From Erythrophleum ivorense (taxonomy: Eukaryota > Streptophyta > Magnoliopsida > Fabales > Fabaceae), in the NCBI GenBank assembly GCA_026724425.1, contig JAIUCV010000003.1:48300477-48364476 (forward strand): a stretch of 64,000 nucleotides of DNA, read 5' to 3'. This document shows, piece by piece, positions 10,632 through 22,465 of the stretch. The notes beneath the pieces were generated by a model, which had not been told where the DNA came from, did no database searches, and worked only from the letters and a program-made list of their open reading frames with translations. The stretch's first letter is position 1. Each line of letters starts with the position of its first letter. Made by a program: the position numbers and the translations under genes.

Positions 10632-12437
10632 GGAAACATAGCTCTGGGTAATGGATCATTAAGCAGACCTAAGAAGACAATTTAGTTGTTTGTCTTATTA
10701 TAGGTAAGATGGTTGTGTTGGGCCATAATTGTAAACATTTGACATTTGCTTTTCTAGTAATTACATTTTGTTGTCTAGAATGATTAAATTGAATATTATA
10801 TAGATGATTTGGGTTTTATCTTTTACAATACTGAATTTGCATACTTTAGGCCATTAAATTGAATGTTATATAGATGCCTTCATTTATATAAGGTTCCTTT
10901 CCTTTTTTTCTTTTTGGTTTGGCTTGTATATGTGATTTATAATGCACATATAACATCAAACAAGCATTAAGATGAGTTTAAAGGAGTTTTTGTTATTAGC
11001 TTTTGGTTTTCAAATGGTTTGATTTGCTCCTTGCTAAGTATGTTTGAAACAAGCACTTTGATGGGGGTGGTAATACTTTGAAGATAGTAATGAATTTAGC
11101 TAACAAATGTGAGGTTAGTGCATAATTTTATTTATTTATTTTTTGTAGGAGATTTTGTTTTTTATTTTGAAATTTTGTTTCAAACTTCTATTCCTTCATG
11201 TCTATTATTGCTTCCTAAAAATCAACGCCTTGACAGTGATGGAGACTATCGCAAGGCTAACGTGGAGAATAACTTTAATCGACATATCTACTCAATGGCT
11301 TCCCATGACACTGAATGTTATATAGATATGCTATATACACATACTAAACTTGGTGTCATATGACTCTATTGAGGAGAAAACAAGATCAATATCTCAAGGA
11401 TCAACACCTCCTAGTATCCATGCCATTATATGGGTCTTGCTAAGTTTTAATTATAAAATATAGATAAAGAAGAGGTGGATTGAATATGGATCTCTCTTGA
11501 TACCTTTAGTTTCTTGGCTTATGAAATTGATCACACATATAGTATTTGTTCATTATTAAGGTGATGTTGAACTGGATATAAATACAGGGAGCTAAATTTA
11601 TCTTGTGAATCTGAAGTTCCTTTCAATTTATATGACCTTTTCTTTTTTAAAAAAACTTACAATAACATTTAATAGGATAAATCTTAAGGACAGACTTGTT
11701 ATAGGTTTCAGAAAGGCATCAAATATTGTAGAAAAAATAGTTGTATAATTTTTATTTTGCCTCAGTGTTAAGTCATTCTCACTATGCTTTTTCTCTTGTT
11801 TCTCATTTGTCTTTGTAGTGTGAGAAACTAGTGAAGAAAATGTAGGTCAATCTGATCCTAAAGGACACAAGGTGCATATTCATTATCCACTTTTAGTTAT
11901 ACTATGTTTCATAAGTTCTTGATACTAAAACTAAATGCATTTTCCTCTTTGGACTTTACCTTTTTAAGAGGTTAGTGTAGCATGTGTAAAAGCTAGTTAC
12001 TAAGAATTTTTTGTATGCTACACTTGTTCTTCTTTTGACAAGTTTACTTGAGTTACTAGACTTACTCATATTGTTTTTATGAAGAAATTTAATTAGTTAT
12101 TTGAAAAGGATATAAGATATAGTTTGATGCCAAGTTTATTTAATTGGGTGTGAATAGGTTAATGGACAAGATTAATAATTCAATCATAGTTCATTTGCAA
12201 AATAATAATAATAATAATAAATGAATGAATAATAAGAAAATGGAGAAATAGAACTTTTTTTATATTCATTGAATTTATAAACAACTTTACTATTACAAGA
12301 ACAAGATCAACCAATAAAACTTTATGTTTGTGGCAATGAGATTTCTATATGCTTGATGCATTTACCATATTCTTACTATGTCTCATTTGGTCTCCTTAAT
12401 CAAATAAATAAGTTCTTAAATTATAGAATATCTATAT
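10632..12437. other. Older locus resumed after A2; no recognisable gene
   Basis: This continues the sequence interrupted by A2 and ends at the B2 insertion. It is AT-rich with T-runs resembling intron sequence. One plus-strand frame (11109-11363, 84 codons) contains an exon-like part near 11210-11360 with mixed, non-repetitive composition (DSDGDYRKANVENN and HIYSMASHDTECY); I do not recognise it. A CACTA-end-like CTTTGTAGTG lies at 11811-11820. Nothing else is assignable. Confidence 0.5.
12201..12222. repeat. AAT microsatellite
   Basis: About seven AAT units lie in tandem in the AT-rich sequence upstream of B2. Confidence 0.9.
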
Positions 12438-13680
12438 TGTAACACTCCAAAATTAATTGAGGTGTTAATCACGGATTAAACATAATTAAGAATAATTATT
12501 ATGGAATAATTAGGCAAACCCTATGAATAAGAATCTAGAGAGAAATAAATTATTAATATGGGTTTAAAATTTAATTGGGTTAAAAACTTCATGTAAGCCC
12601 AAATTAAATTAAGTAGGTCATGGCTAGAGACTAATAGAGGCCCAATGATTATAGGTGTAGACCCAACTTCTTCTTGTGAGACTTAGTCCAAAAGAAAGAC
12701 CACTTAGCATTGACCCAATTGGGTTTAGTGAGGTAGAGGCCTAAAACCCTATTTACACAAACCCTTATAGTTAGCCCAACATTCCTTATGCAGACCCAAA
12801 CTAAGTGAACTCTTGAAATTTAACCTAACCCAACTACAATTCTACAGCCCAATTCATGAAACTTAGCCCAACTTAACCCAAAGTCTGAACCTACTTGGAT
12901 TTGGGCCTTTGGGTCAGCCTAAACCCATCCAAAACCTAAACATATTCATCCTTTCCCCTCCTTTATACAGAAACATAAAACACACAACGCAATTTTGGAG
13001 GTTTGAAGGGAGGCTAGGGTTCTTAGCAAGAAATCTATCATTTCTTACTTCTAGGCTCAAAATTAGCCAAGGTAATTGTTATATAACTTAATCCTCTCCT
13101 CTTTCTCTTTAATTTGACCTAATTAATATTTCGTTTAAAGCATTTCACCCACACCCAAAATCTAAAACTTGTTATTTGGTATTTTCATGATGAAATTTCG
13201 TAGGTTAAGGTTAGGGGTGTTGTTAGGTAAGTATAAACTCCTCATTTTGATGCTTTCTCTGCTAGTTAAAGACCCCATTAGCTGACTTATGATATGGGCT
13301 CCATTTTTATGCGAAAATATCCATAATGTAGGGTATATTTTGAAGTTTCTAGTCTAGGAAAGGCAAAATCCAAAAATTGAGTCTCTTGGCGGTTGGGTAA
13401 GTGTCCCTTAGGCAATTGTTGATGGATTAATTCTTTGACTATTGGGTTGTTGCCATAATTGATGAATAGGGATGGTAATAGACTAACCTAGAGTGGTAAT
13501 TTTATGAAGTTGTGATTATAGGAGGATTTGGGTACTGCTGTTAGCTTCCCAAATTGGCTACAAGTGAGGTAACCAGGGATTATGTAATTCCATGCATATA
13601 TCTATTTTAATTTTATATTTGCTACACATGAAAGATTCAAAATGCTAAATGAATTGATTAGGTATCTGTTGTATTGTATT

Positions 13681-13850
13681 TGGACCTTGTGAGTCCATGT
13701 TGGAGTTGTGGTGTGACTGTCACCTGTGCATGTCCTTCGATCGGGCATCGGTTTATGATCAGACCCCAAATGCACTAAGCCCTGATTATGCTCATTGGGG
13801 AGTGGGTGTCGTGAATGGGCCTCTCCCGGTGTTATTGGCCTTTAACATGT
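13681..13850 (+). repeat. Conserved ~170-bp block within LTR-B (copy B2)
   Basis: Reverse-complement counterpart of the B1 block at 2771-2945, from 'ggaccttgtgagtccatg' to 'cctctcccggtgttattgg'. Confidence 0.7.
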
Positions 13851-14668
13851 AGAAATGTGATTGCTAGTGTGGATGATAATCATAGTAGCCTAATTGTTTC
13901 ATTTGCTTATATGATTGATATAATGTTTATATTCATTTTAATTCATGCATATATATTAATTAAATTAGAATATATAGATGGAACTTACCTTTGGTTACTA
14001 AGATTTGCATCTCACCCCATTTCATGGGCTAACTATTTCAGGTGAAGGATCATCTGATAAGAATAAGGGTAAGCTAATGGATAAGCATTTATGAGCTAAA
14101 ACCATGTATGGAGAAGCTGCACTTGGACTGACCTAACTTAGGATATATACTAATTTTGTTATTTTTTTTTATATAGCATCATCATGTAATCATATTGCCA
14201 ACTGCAGGGGCTTATATTTTAATAATATAATCTGTATCAGTTGAGGGGTGAGGCCTCACATTAAACTAGTTTATGATGTATAAACTTATAGTAGCTGATA
14301 TAGGACTGGGTTAATCCCATGATATGGTTCACTATCTAAAATTGTAATCATATGTTAACTTGTATGATGACTTAGATTAATAATGTATTGTGTCCTATTA
14401 GAATTTCTAATTGAATGACTATATTGGTTGTTTATGAATCTAGTTGTTCATAATTATCACATAGTACTTGCTGATATAGGGTATATTGAAAAGTAGGAAT
14501 CAATACTTAAATCTTGAAATGGGTAATATTATATTAGCTAGGAAAATCAAGTAGATAAATGCTATTAGAGTCTCATAAATTGAGGGAGTGTGGTCCTAGA
14601 GTGTTCCTAAAGGGAGAGTTAGAGTGCATGAGATGAAATTATAGAGTTCTAGGTACAAGAGGTATTTC

Positions 14669-14986
14669 GCCACAGCCAAAAGGGGTAGAGCCACAACAAA
14701 AAATAGCGAAGTTACCCAGGAAGGGTAATAAAGAGTATTTTGCCACAGCACGAAGTGGAACTCAACTCGATGAGAGTCAAGAGGCTAAACTGGAAGTGAC
14801 CCATTGAGTAATTAGTCGCGGTGAAAAGGAGAATTGGTCAAGACCAATAGTGAGGGGCGAGTGAGGTAGGTTCCAGGAGGTCTTCTCACCGTGGCGCCAC
14901 ATAAGTTCACCGCGATGAAACTTGTGAAGATGTGAGAAGTGAATCCAAGAGTAATTAGCCATAGCTCGAAAGCATTTGGCTACGGT
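14669..14986 (+). repeat. Phased GCCGCGGC-like motif array of LTR-B (copy B2, CpG-decayed)
   Basis: Decayed octamers (GCCACAGC, GTCGCGGT, ACCGTGGC, GCCATAGC and others) occur at 14669, 14690, 14742, 14815, 14837, 14888, 14909, 14958 and 14979. Pairs are 21-22 bases apart, and pair starts step by 73, 73, 73 and 70. Most changes are CpG to TpG or CpA, yet the spacing is intact. Confidence 0.8.
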
Positions 14987-15308
14987 GAAGGTTTTCAAAC
15001 TCTTATATTAACCTAGAAACTTTGGTTTTTCCCATAGCAATATCAAGGGATAACTTGGAAACACTGGTAAGAGATTCTTGTGAGTTGGAATTTAATGGGT
15101 AAATTAATTCAAGGCTTAAAATTAAGGATTTGATTCTCTTATGTGCATAAATTGTTGTGATCATTTTGTTAATGACTCTAATAACATTAAGGTTCAAATT
15201 TATTTACTTTTTCCTAATTTGATAATATAAATGATCCTTGCCTTGGTTTATGATTCTTGACTGTGTGTTTAAGCTTAATTATTACGATTAGAAGTTAGGG
15301 TTGTCACA

Positions 15309-16264
15309 TATACACTACAAGTGACAAAATCTTCCCATTTGCAAATATAGTAGGATTTAGTTCTTTATATTTGAGATTTCTTCTTTTTCAATTTCATTAT
15401 AAGTTTCCCATCTGCATAGGTTTGTTGTTAGTTTTAGTAATTGATAAAAATTCATGTACTTTTAATTGATGAAAGCCCTTACTTTTGCTAACCTTTACTC
15501 CAAATTTGCTTGAAAAACTAGCTTAGGCAATGTCATTAATTTGTAAGGGAAAATTGAAGCTGCAAATTTAGTTTCTTTTTTTTTTTCTAGTTGTTGTTAT
15601 GCACTTAAGTTCTTTGCTTCCATACATATGATATTGCTTAATGGTTTCTTTTTCTACTTTAGTTACATAAGAAATTGAACTTTATCTTCCCTAAGTTGCA
15701 AACCTGCAATCTTTGGTTCTTAGCTTTATAAGAAATTATGATCATGCATAATCCATTCCTTTTAAAATGATGTTTTATTTCATGCCATATTATTTATATT
15801 CATCTAAATATTGTATAGAATTTAAACTCATAAAACAACTCATTAATTACAACATAACAATATGGCTTTCTATATTTAAAAATTGGCTACAAAATTAAGG
15901 GATTTATAAGTAAAAAATTAATTGCACAAAATTGTGCAATTTAGTCCTTATTTTAGGAGAAAAGTGAAATTGAGCTTTAATCATATCCAATTACCAATAA
16001 ATTCAAATTTAAGAAAATTTAGATGTCATTAGGCTTAAAAATAATGAAAACCTATGATAAGTTATAAGAAAAACTCTTAGAAATTGTATCAAAATAAAAC
16101 TTATCATATCCTATTATAGTTATCCAATGTACCTAGCATCTTAAGCTTTGGAAGCTCAATGGCCATGGTGTCACTTGTGAAGGGGTGGTGAGACTTAGGC
16201 TTCAGCTTCACTGAAGAGTTTACTTATTCAAGGTCAACACATAATGGAATGACTAGGCCACATC
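15309..16264. other. Older locus resumed after B2; no gene seen
   Basis: AT-rich sequence continues between B2 and A3. It opens with CACTACAAGTGAC (from 15313), which resembles a CACTA transposon end but may be chance. T-runs ending in 'ttctag' near 15590 look intron-like. Near 16130-16250 the composition becomes more even ('ctcaatggccatggtgtcac'), but I find no convincing frame on either strand. Confidence 0.45.
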
Positions 16265-19200
16265 TGTAACGCCCGGTACGTTGTACAATCGTTGGAACGG
16301 GCCGGTTTGAAAAGCAAGTCCCCTGAGATGAGTGATTCAAGGCCAAATAAAATTTGAATAAAATTTTAAATAATAGAAAACGAGGATTTGAGCCTTGAGT
16401 TGCCCAAAAACTAGGGTTAGAGTGATTCGAAAAATTTGTCGAAAGGCCAGTGATATTTTCATAAATAAGTGCAATTTTAGAAAAAAACCTAGGAGGGCTT
16501 TTTAAATGGAAATTTTGAGTTGCCCAGGGTTCTCAGAGGCCCCAAAAACAATGGAAAGCCCCGAGACTGCTAAAACCCCTCCGGTGTATTCTTTCCGACA
16601 TCGGTTGACCTAAACTTTGACCAGTTCGTTCGAGAAGGTTTTAGCTCCAATTTGAGTGATTCCAAAGGCATTTTATTAAATTGGGAATCTTAATTTTATG
16701 ATGGAAAAGACGGTTCTAAAAAAGGAGCTAAAACGAAGTCAAACCAGAAATACCATTATGGAAGGGCAAAAATGGAAACAAAGTGCACAAAAGAAGCTTC
16801 CAAACTCCCTTTTTAAGCCACGTTCAACTCCCCCCTCTCTAAACCGACTTTCTTCTGCCCAAAACTCAGAAATGGAGCTGCTGTCTTAGGCTCACAAAGG
16901 GAGGAAATTTTGGAGGAAGAAAAGCCAAAGAAAGGGTGAGAAAGTGTAAGGTTTTCATACTCTTTCCTCTTGAAACTTCATCCTCCCCTTCTTGCTTCAT
17001 CTTTCCATGGTTTTAATGTATTTTTTGGTGCTGATTTGGGTCCAGATCAGAGGAGGGAAATTCAAAATTTGAGGAGAAAGAGGGAAGAGGAAGGGCTTGA
17101 AGGAAGCTTGATTACAAGGTAGTTTCTCTCCCTTTGTTACTTCTTTTTCTCCTTCTCCTCTTCCATGGTAGGATGTCTCAACCAGAACCATAAAGAGGGA
17201 AGAGTTTCTATTTTATAATCCAAAAGAATCTATCAAACTAAGGCATGGGAAGATGGATCATACCAAATAAATGCATGAAAAACTAGTAAAACTCAAGTTG
17301 GAAAAGTGTAGGGTGCTTGAACATAAATTAAAATCTGGGTTGATTCAAGACTTCTCCATCATATGTAAGTATTTGTTTGAGTTTCTAAGACTCCTAGGGA
17401 GCCTCCGAAGTGCCCTATCCATTAAGGAAAAATCCCAAACTGCATGGGTTTTTAATGGAAGCATAACTAGGTCAAGACCCTTAGAGATATCTAGGGAGTA
17501 TTTTAAATGGTTCCAAGCCTGATTTGGGACTTCATATGATAAAAGAAGATAGTAGAAACCCTTGGAAAAAATTTAGGAGCCTTAGGTTGGGAGATGAGGC
17601 AATGGCTTCCATAATGTAACCTTATGAAGCAACATGGACCTAGGTTTGTGAAAGTGAGTGTGTGATGGCTTCAAGGACCTTAAATGAGGTCAAGAGGTCT
17701 AAATATGGCAAGAGAATGGAACCAAGAATTTTAATTATGGTAGTTGCTTCATTAGGTCCTTAATGGAACCATATTGTGACAAATAGACTAAAGTGTAGTC
17801 TTAAGAGTGAGTTGGATGTCATAATTTGTTCCAAGAGTATAATTTAGTGTTGTTTATTGTGAATAGGCCAAAGAAATCTAACCCCACCTTCTTGTGTTTG
17901 TGGAACCGAAAAGAAGAAGAAACAAGCAAAGTAAAACTTGAATTTGCACCAAGGTAGCTCTCTACCTTTTCTTATTGCATTTTCTTGTTGCATATGGTGT
18001 CATTGTGTGCTTGTGTGTATGTTTATATGTTTGAGACATGCCACTTGATGCTATGTTGCTATTTTGGTACCAATATGCTTTCTTGAATGTCTTTGAATGA
18101 TGGAAATGGCTCATAAGGGTGAAGTAGTGCCAAAAGTCCCTTAATGTGGGTGAGGAGATGCCAAAAGTCTTATGGCATAGGTGAAACAAGGCCAAAAGTC
18201 CCTTGGGTGGGTGAGGCTAAGTCAAAAGTCCCAAGAACCAAGAGTGAGGCAATCCAAAAGTCCTAGAAATGGGGTGAGGCCAATCCAAAAGTCCCTAGAG
18301 CTCATTCTTATTCTTGACATGTGTTTGTGACATAAAAATGTGGAAATTGAATGCTTCATCGATTGAGTAGTTGCATACTTGTACCCTTGACATGTTATAT
18401 GCCTTGAAAATGTGATTGAATAGGTGTATGAGCTATTGAGATTCAATGAATCTCACCCCCTCCTTTCTCTCATCTCATATGATCTAGATGGAGTTCAAGA
18501 TCCAAAGGATGGAAGCCAAGGAGCCTAAATCTCCATCTCTTGGCAAACCTTTCTATTTTGATATACTATGATGACTAGAATGTAAAAGTAGATATGTAAA
18601 TGTTATTTTTGAGCCATGACACTTTGAACAAGTGTAAAACTATGTAAAGTTAGTGTATGTGTCAAGAATAGAGTCTAATGAGTAGAATTATGTATTTTGA
18701 CCATTTGGGAGCCCATTTGTGTATGTATGTTTATGGAAGTGGCATGGTGAATTTAAGTTACATGAGAGTTCAGACCTTATGAGGGACTTATTTATGCTAT
18801 ATTTATGCTTTCTAAGTTGCTCAAATGTGTTTGGAACCATGGATGGCTCATTTGAACCAAAGTTGCCTCTTGTTGGGACCAAAATTGCCATAAGCTTGAG
18901 CTATAGCAAAATCTGACCAAATGACCTCTTCTTGACTTGGAATTTTGCATGCAAGTATATCTTGCCTAGAGATTTTTGGAAAGCCAAAGATCAGGTCATT
19001 TGGAGGTCTATGGAATTTTCTATGATTTTTCAAAGTTGGTATCAGAATTTTCGGATTTGCACTGGTACTGTTCATTTAGTCAGTTTTGAAATTATGTCAT
19101 CCGAGGGGCAAATGTGGTCCAATGCCTACGTAATTTTATAGTTAGAAACTAGGCATTCACAGTGACTTGCAGCAACTAGAAGCACCTCATTTGGAGGTCT

Positions 19201-20086
19201 GAGATGAGAGATATGAATTTTTGAATTTCTGGGACAGTAGCAGTAGCTCAACATGACTTGAGTCACTGTTCCATTGAATTTGGGTAGCTAAGCGTACTTT
19301 CTCTGATGTGAGTCTATTTTTACCATAAATTTAACGTTCATATATTTCCAAATTGGTATTATTTGAATGGATTGGAATTTTGTGGAATTAATTGGACATT
19401 TTTGAAGTTCATAGCAAACACTTACATCAGTACCAGTAGCTGTCCGAACCTTAACCCCTTTTCACGTGTCAAACGTTTTATGGTTATTTTTCATGGACTG
19501 GGCATATTTTTAGAATAAAATAGACATATGTAGCTTTCCATAATGGCCAAGAATGAATGATTTCAATTTTTCTAGAAGTAGTTACAAATTTTGAAACTTC
19601 CTATCAGTAAACTGAACCAGTGGCCCAGACAACAATAACCCCAGTGGCTTTTCGGATGTCAACTGTTCTCCCCTTAATGATTCATAAGCTAAAACTATTT
19701 TTATCATGGGGTAGACATCCAGAGCTTTCTGGAATGATAAATTTTGTTGGCTTTCGATTTTTGTGGATTTAGTTATGAAGTTCCGAAGTTGTGACAGAAA
19801 AACTGAAATTCTGGCCGAAAATAAGAGTGTGAATTTGATGGTCCCCTTTGAGTTTCACGAGTTATGGGCCAACTTTGGTTATGCAAATGAGTTTTATGTA
19901 TGTAATTAAATATGATAATGTGTTGTATGAGCTCATATGGTCCATGTGACACCGAATGAAAATTTTATACGCGACGTAACGCGAAATAAGGCATTATTTT
20001 AATGTCATTTTCTATTTCCTTTTGTTCAATTGATCATGTGAGACTTAGAAATGATCGGAAGTATGCTAGAAATATATGGTGTTATA
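16265..20086 (+). mobile_element. LTR-A copy A3, 5' LTR of a Ty3/gypsy element
   Basis: A 3822-bp LTR runs from TGTAACGCCCGG to GTGTTATA. It is identified as a 5' LTR because a tRNA-Met primer-binding site follows five bases after its end and a gag remnant follows that. This copy therefore fixes the orientation and class of family A. It carries AAGGTAG donor-like motifs near 17117 and 17953 and a well-kept six-unit 31-bp array (18126-18297). The matching 3' LTR is absent: the element is cut off in gag by B3. No TATA box as clear as that of A2 or A9 is visible; the matching spot reads 'ctttttaagcc'. Confidence 0.9.
18126..18297 (+). repeat. 31-bp tandem array of LTR-A (copy A3)
   Basis: Six AAAAGTC cores start at 18132, 18163, 18194, 18224, 18256 and 18287, giving steps of 31, 31, 30, 32 and 31. 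The unit reads roughly 'gaggccaagCCAAAAGTCCCttaa'. This is the best-preserved plus-strand example. Confidence 0.9.
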
Positions 20087-20091
20087 TTTTA

Positions 20092-20103
20092 TGGTATCAG
20101 AGC
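20092..20103 (+). other. Primer-binding site (initiator tRNA-Met type)
   Basis: TGGTATCAGAGC, the standard plant primer-binding sequence complementary to the 3' end of initiator tRNA-Met, begins five bases after the LTR end. It would prime minus-strand cDNA synthesis. Confidence 0.92.
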
Positions 20104-20229
20104 AAAGTTTCAGGCACTTTTGCTCGATATTTGATTCTTGGATGGTATATTTGGCTTATTTTCGGGTGGTTTTTTGGTGGAATATCTATGTATGTGTGTT
20201 AAAATTATGTTGTGGGCTAAAAGCTATGG

Positions 20230-20241
20230 TTTTTCTTTCAG
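20230..20241 (+). promoter_or_regulatory. Possible 3' splice acceptor upstream of gag
   Basis: TTTTTCTTTCAG is a polypyrimidine tract ending in CAG, five bases before the gag ATG at 20247. It would suit an intron removed from the long LTR leader. The A7 element has a weaker 'tgtttgtgtag' at the matching place. Confidence 0.4.
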
Positions 20242-20246
20242 TAAAG

Positions 20247-20990
20247 ATGGTTGAGACTTGGAGAGGCCGAGGCAGAGGCAGACCACCTCGAGAACCCGAG
20301 GTTGAGTCTGAGGATCCAGTGTGGGCTATAAAGGAGCGGGTTGAACAGTTTGAGAACGTCATAGCCCAGCAACACTATATGATCCAGCAGTAGTATGAGA
20401 TGATTATGCAGCTACAGGAAACCTTGGCTAGCAAGACGAAGCCAGGAGAGAGGCCCCTCCGCCGCCTCCACCTCAACCATCCACCTCCGGTGCACCCTAG
20501 CCTTCCCCTTCCAGTGTTCCACCCCCACCTCCTCAGGAACCAGCTCAGGCTCTACCATCTATTCAAAAACAATTGAATCAATTTCGAAAGAACAACCCGC
20601 CGATGTTTGACGGGGAGTTAGATGCTGATAAGGCAGAGGCCTGGGTGATGGAGACTGAGAAGATATTCTCAGTTATGGATTGCACCTCTGAGCAGAAGGC
20701 CCAGTTAGCCACCTTCATGTTACAGAAAGAAGCAAATAGATGGTGGCGTAGCACGAAGTCTCTAATGGAGACAAAGAATTTGCAAATCAACTGGGAGAAC
20801 TTTCTAGTGCAATTTTATGAAAAATATTTTCCCAGCTTAGTGAGGAAGCAAAAGGAGATGCAGTTCATGGGGTTGAGACAGACTGATGATATGACAGTTG
20901 ATTAGTATGTGAACTATCTCGGTACTCTTCCTACCTCCAGAGATACGATGATGAGCCCTGGAGGTGTGAACAGTTTGAGATCGGGTTGAG
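20247..20990 (+). pseudogene. Ty3/gypsy gag remnant (Tekay/Del-like), truncated
   Basis: Gag is the capsid-nucleocapsid polyprotein that forms the retrotransposon particle. The frame starts at ATG 20247 with an Arg/Gly-rich head (RGRGRGRPPREPE), meets a TAG at 20391, shifts frame, and passes a Pro-rich linker. It then gives the conserved core from about 20573 (NNPPMFDGELDADKAEAWV, then ANRWWRS, then FYEKYFPS and KQKEMQFMGL), which matches the Retrotrans_gag family. A TAG at 20903 and a further frameshift follow before RYDDEPWRCEQFEIGL. Sequence stops at about 20990, where LTR-B begins. The CCHC zinc knuckle, protease and pol are absent. Multiple stops and frameshifts show it is not functional. 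Confidence 0.88.
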
Positions 20991-21312
20991 TAACAACCCT
21001 AACTTTTAATTATCATAATTAGGGTTAAGTACGTGATTAATAATCATAAATTAAGGTTTGAATTCATTAAGATTAATTACATCGGGAAAAAGTGAAAAAA
21101 TTTGAAACCTTAATATTGTTAGGGTCATTAGCTAGACAACCACAATTATTCGAATGCGTAAGTGAATTTAATTATTAATGAGGAGCCTTTGATTCTCTCA
21201 TCCATCAATTCCAACTCATAAAATCCTCCTACAAATGTTTCTAGATCATTCCTTAGCATTACCTTAAAAGAAACTAAGGTTTCTAGGTGAATATGAGAAA
21301 TAGAGCACTTTC

Positions 21313-21597
21313 GCCGAGGCTAAATTCCCTTGCGCCGTGGCCAATTACTCTCGGTTCAACTCCTTACGGCTTCACAAATTTTTCACATTTCGCCGCGGCC
21401 AAATACCCTCTGGAACACGCCCAAATCTACCTCTCAGACTTAGCTGCGGCTAACATCACTATTCACCGCGACCAATTGCTCTCTGTTTTCTTCCCTGACA
21501 GGTTCACCACATTTGGCCGAGGCCAATTAAATGTTGGCCACGACCAATTCTTCTCTGTTACCATTTGGCCTAGGCCAATTAAATGTTGGCTGCGGCT
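21313..21597 (-). repeat. Phased GCCGCGGC motif array of LTR-B (copy B3)
   Basis: Octamer variants occur at 21313, 21334, 21392, 21443, 21466, 21516, 21538, 21568 and 21590. Pairs are 21-23 bases apart and pair starts step by about 51-79, with 73 recurring. Partly CpG-decayed. Confidence 0.8.
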
Positions 21598-22291
21598 AAT
21601 TCCCTTCTGTTCCTACAACTCCCAAAATTTCATCTCATGCTCTCCAATTCCCCCTCTAGCAATACTATAGGCTACTTTAACTTAGTTTGTGAAGATTTAG
21701 TGTCTTTCTTTTACCTAATTTACCTAACATATCTATCATTACCCATTCAAAATTCAAATGTGGATCCTTAGCCCTCTAGCTACCATAAACTAGTGAGTTC
21801 ATAGATTAATGATAGCAAATGTATTATGGTCACAAGGTGCATGGGGTCAATGCTTAATGTTCATATAAAATCAAATCACTTATCTATTATTAGCCAATTA
21901 CAATCATAATGTTCAATTCCATAATAATCAAATTACATATACAATCCCTATACTTGGCAACTCATGATGCAATGCAGCAATGATACAAAACTAATAATTT
22001 AGTTACAATACATTTTGTTAAAGCTCCCAAACCCATGTGCTACCAAACCATTTAATGATCTTCCATTAATTTTCTCCTTGCCACTAAGAGGTCCGGTCTT
22101 TGAAAATATTAGCCCACAACGGGGTGAGATATATAATCTCAGTAACAAAAGGGCAGATTCTATATATATGTACAAGTCAATCAATCCAATGCAATTTCAT
22201 GTCATCGATACCAAAATCATCAATTCAATTTGCAAATGAACTAGTTGAACTACAAATAACTACTGTCCCATACCAACAGTCATACACAACA

Positions 22292-22465
22292 TGTTAATGG
22301 CCAATAACACCGAGAGAGGTCCGTTCACGGCACCTACTCCATAATGAGCACAACTAGGGCTCAGTGCATCTGGGGTCTGATCACAACCCTGTGCCCGATC
22401 AAAGCACATGCACGGGTGGCAGCCACACCACAGCTCTACCATGGACTCACAAGGTCCAATCACAA
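22292..22465 (-). repeat. Conserved ~170-bp block within LTR-B (copy B3)
   Basis: Counterpart of the B1 block at 2771-2945, in the same orientation, with shared 'caccatggactcacaagg'-type ends. Confidence 0.7.

Larger units (their letters stand above)
12438..15308 (+). mobile_element. LTR-B copy B2, solo LTR
   Basis: A 2871-bp unit runs from TGTAACACTCC to GGTTGTCACA, in the opposite orientation to B1 and B3. Flanking bases TATAT (12433-12437) and TATAC (15309-15313) look like a target duplication with one mutation. It lacks an internal domain, so it is a solo LTR. CCAAGGTAATTG near 13070 is the counterpart of the donor-like site in B1. It shares the conserved block (13681-13850) and the paired motif array (14669-14986) with the other copies. 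The array has lost many CpGs, suggesting an older or longer-methylated copy than B1. Confidence 0.85.

Noticed and set aside
18126..18297. CRISPR-like spaced repeats in LTR-A
   Set aside because: Short cores at a regular 31-base step suggest a CRISPR array superficially, but the spacers are themselves repeated, the locus is a plant LTR, and no cas genes exist here.
20076..20246. Upstream in-frame extension of the gag frame before the ATG at 20247
   Set aside because: The extension overlaps the LTR end and primer-binding site. The Arg/Gly-rich head beginning at 20247 is the usual gag start.
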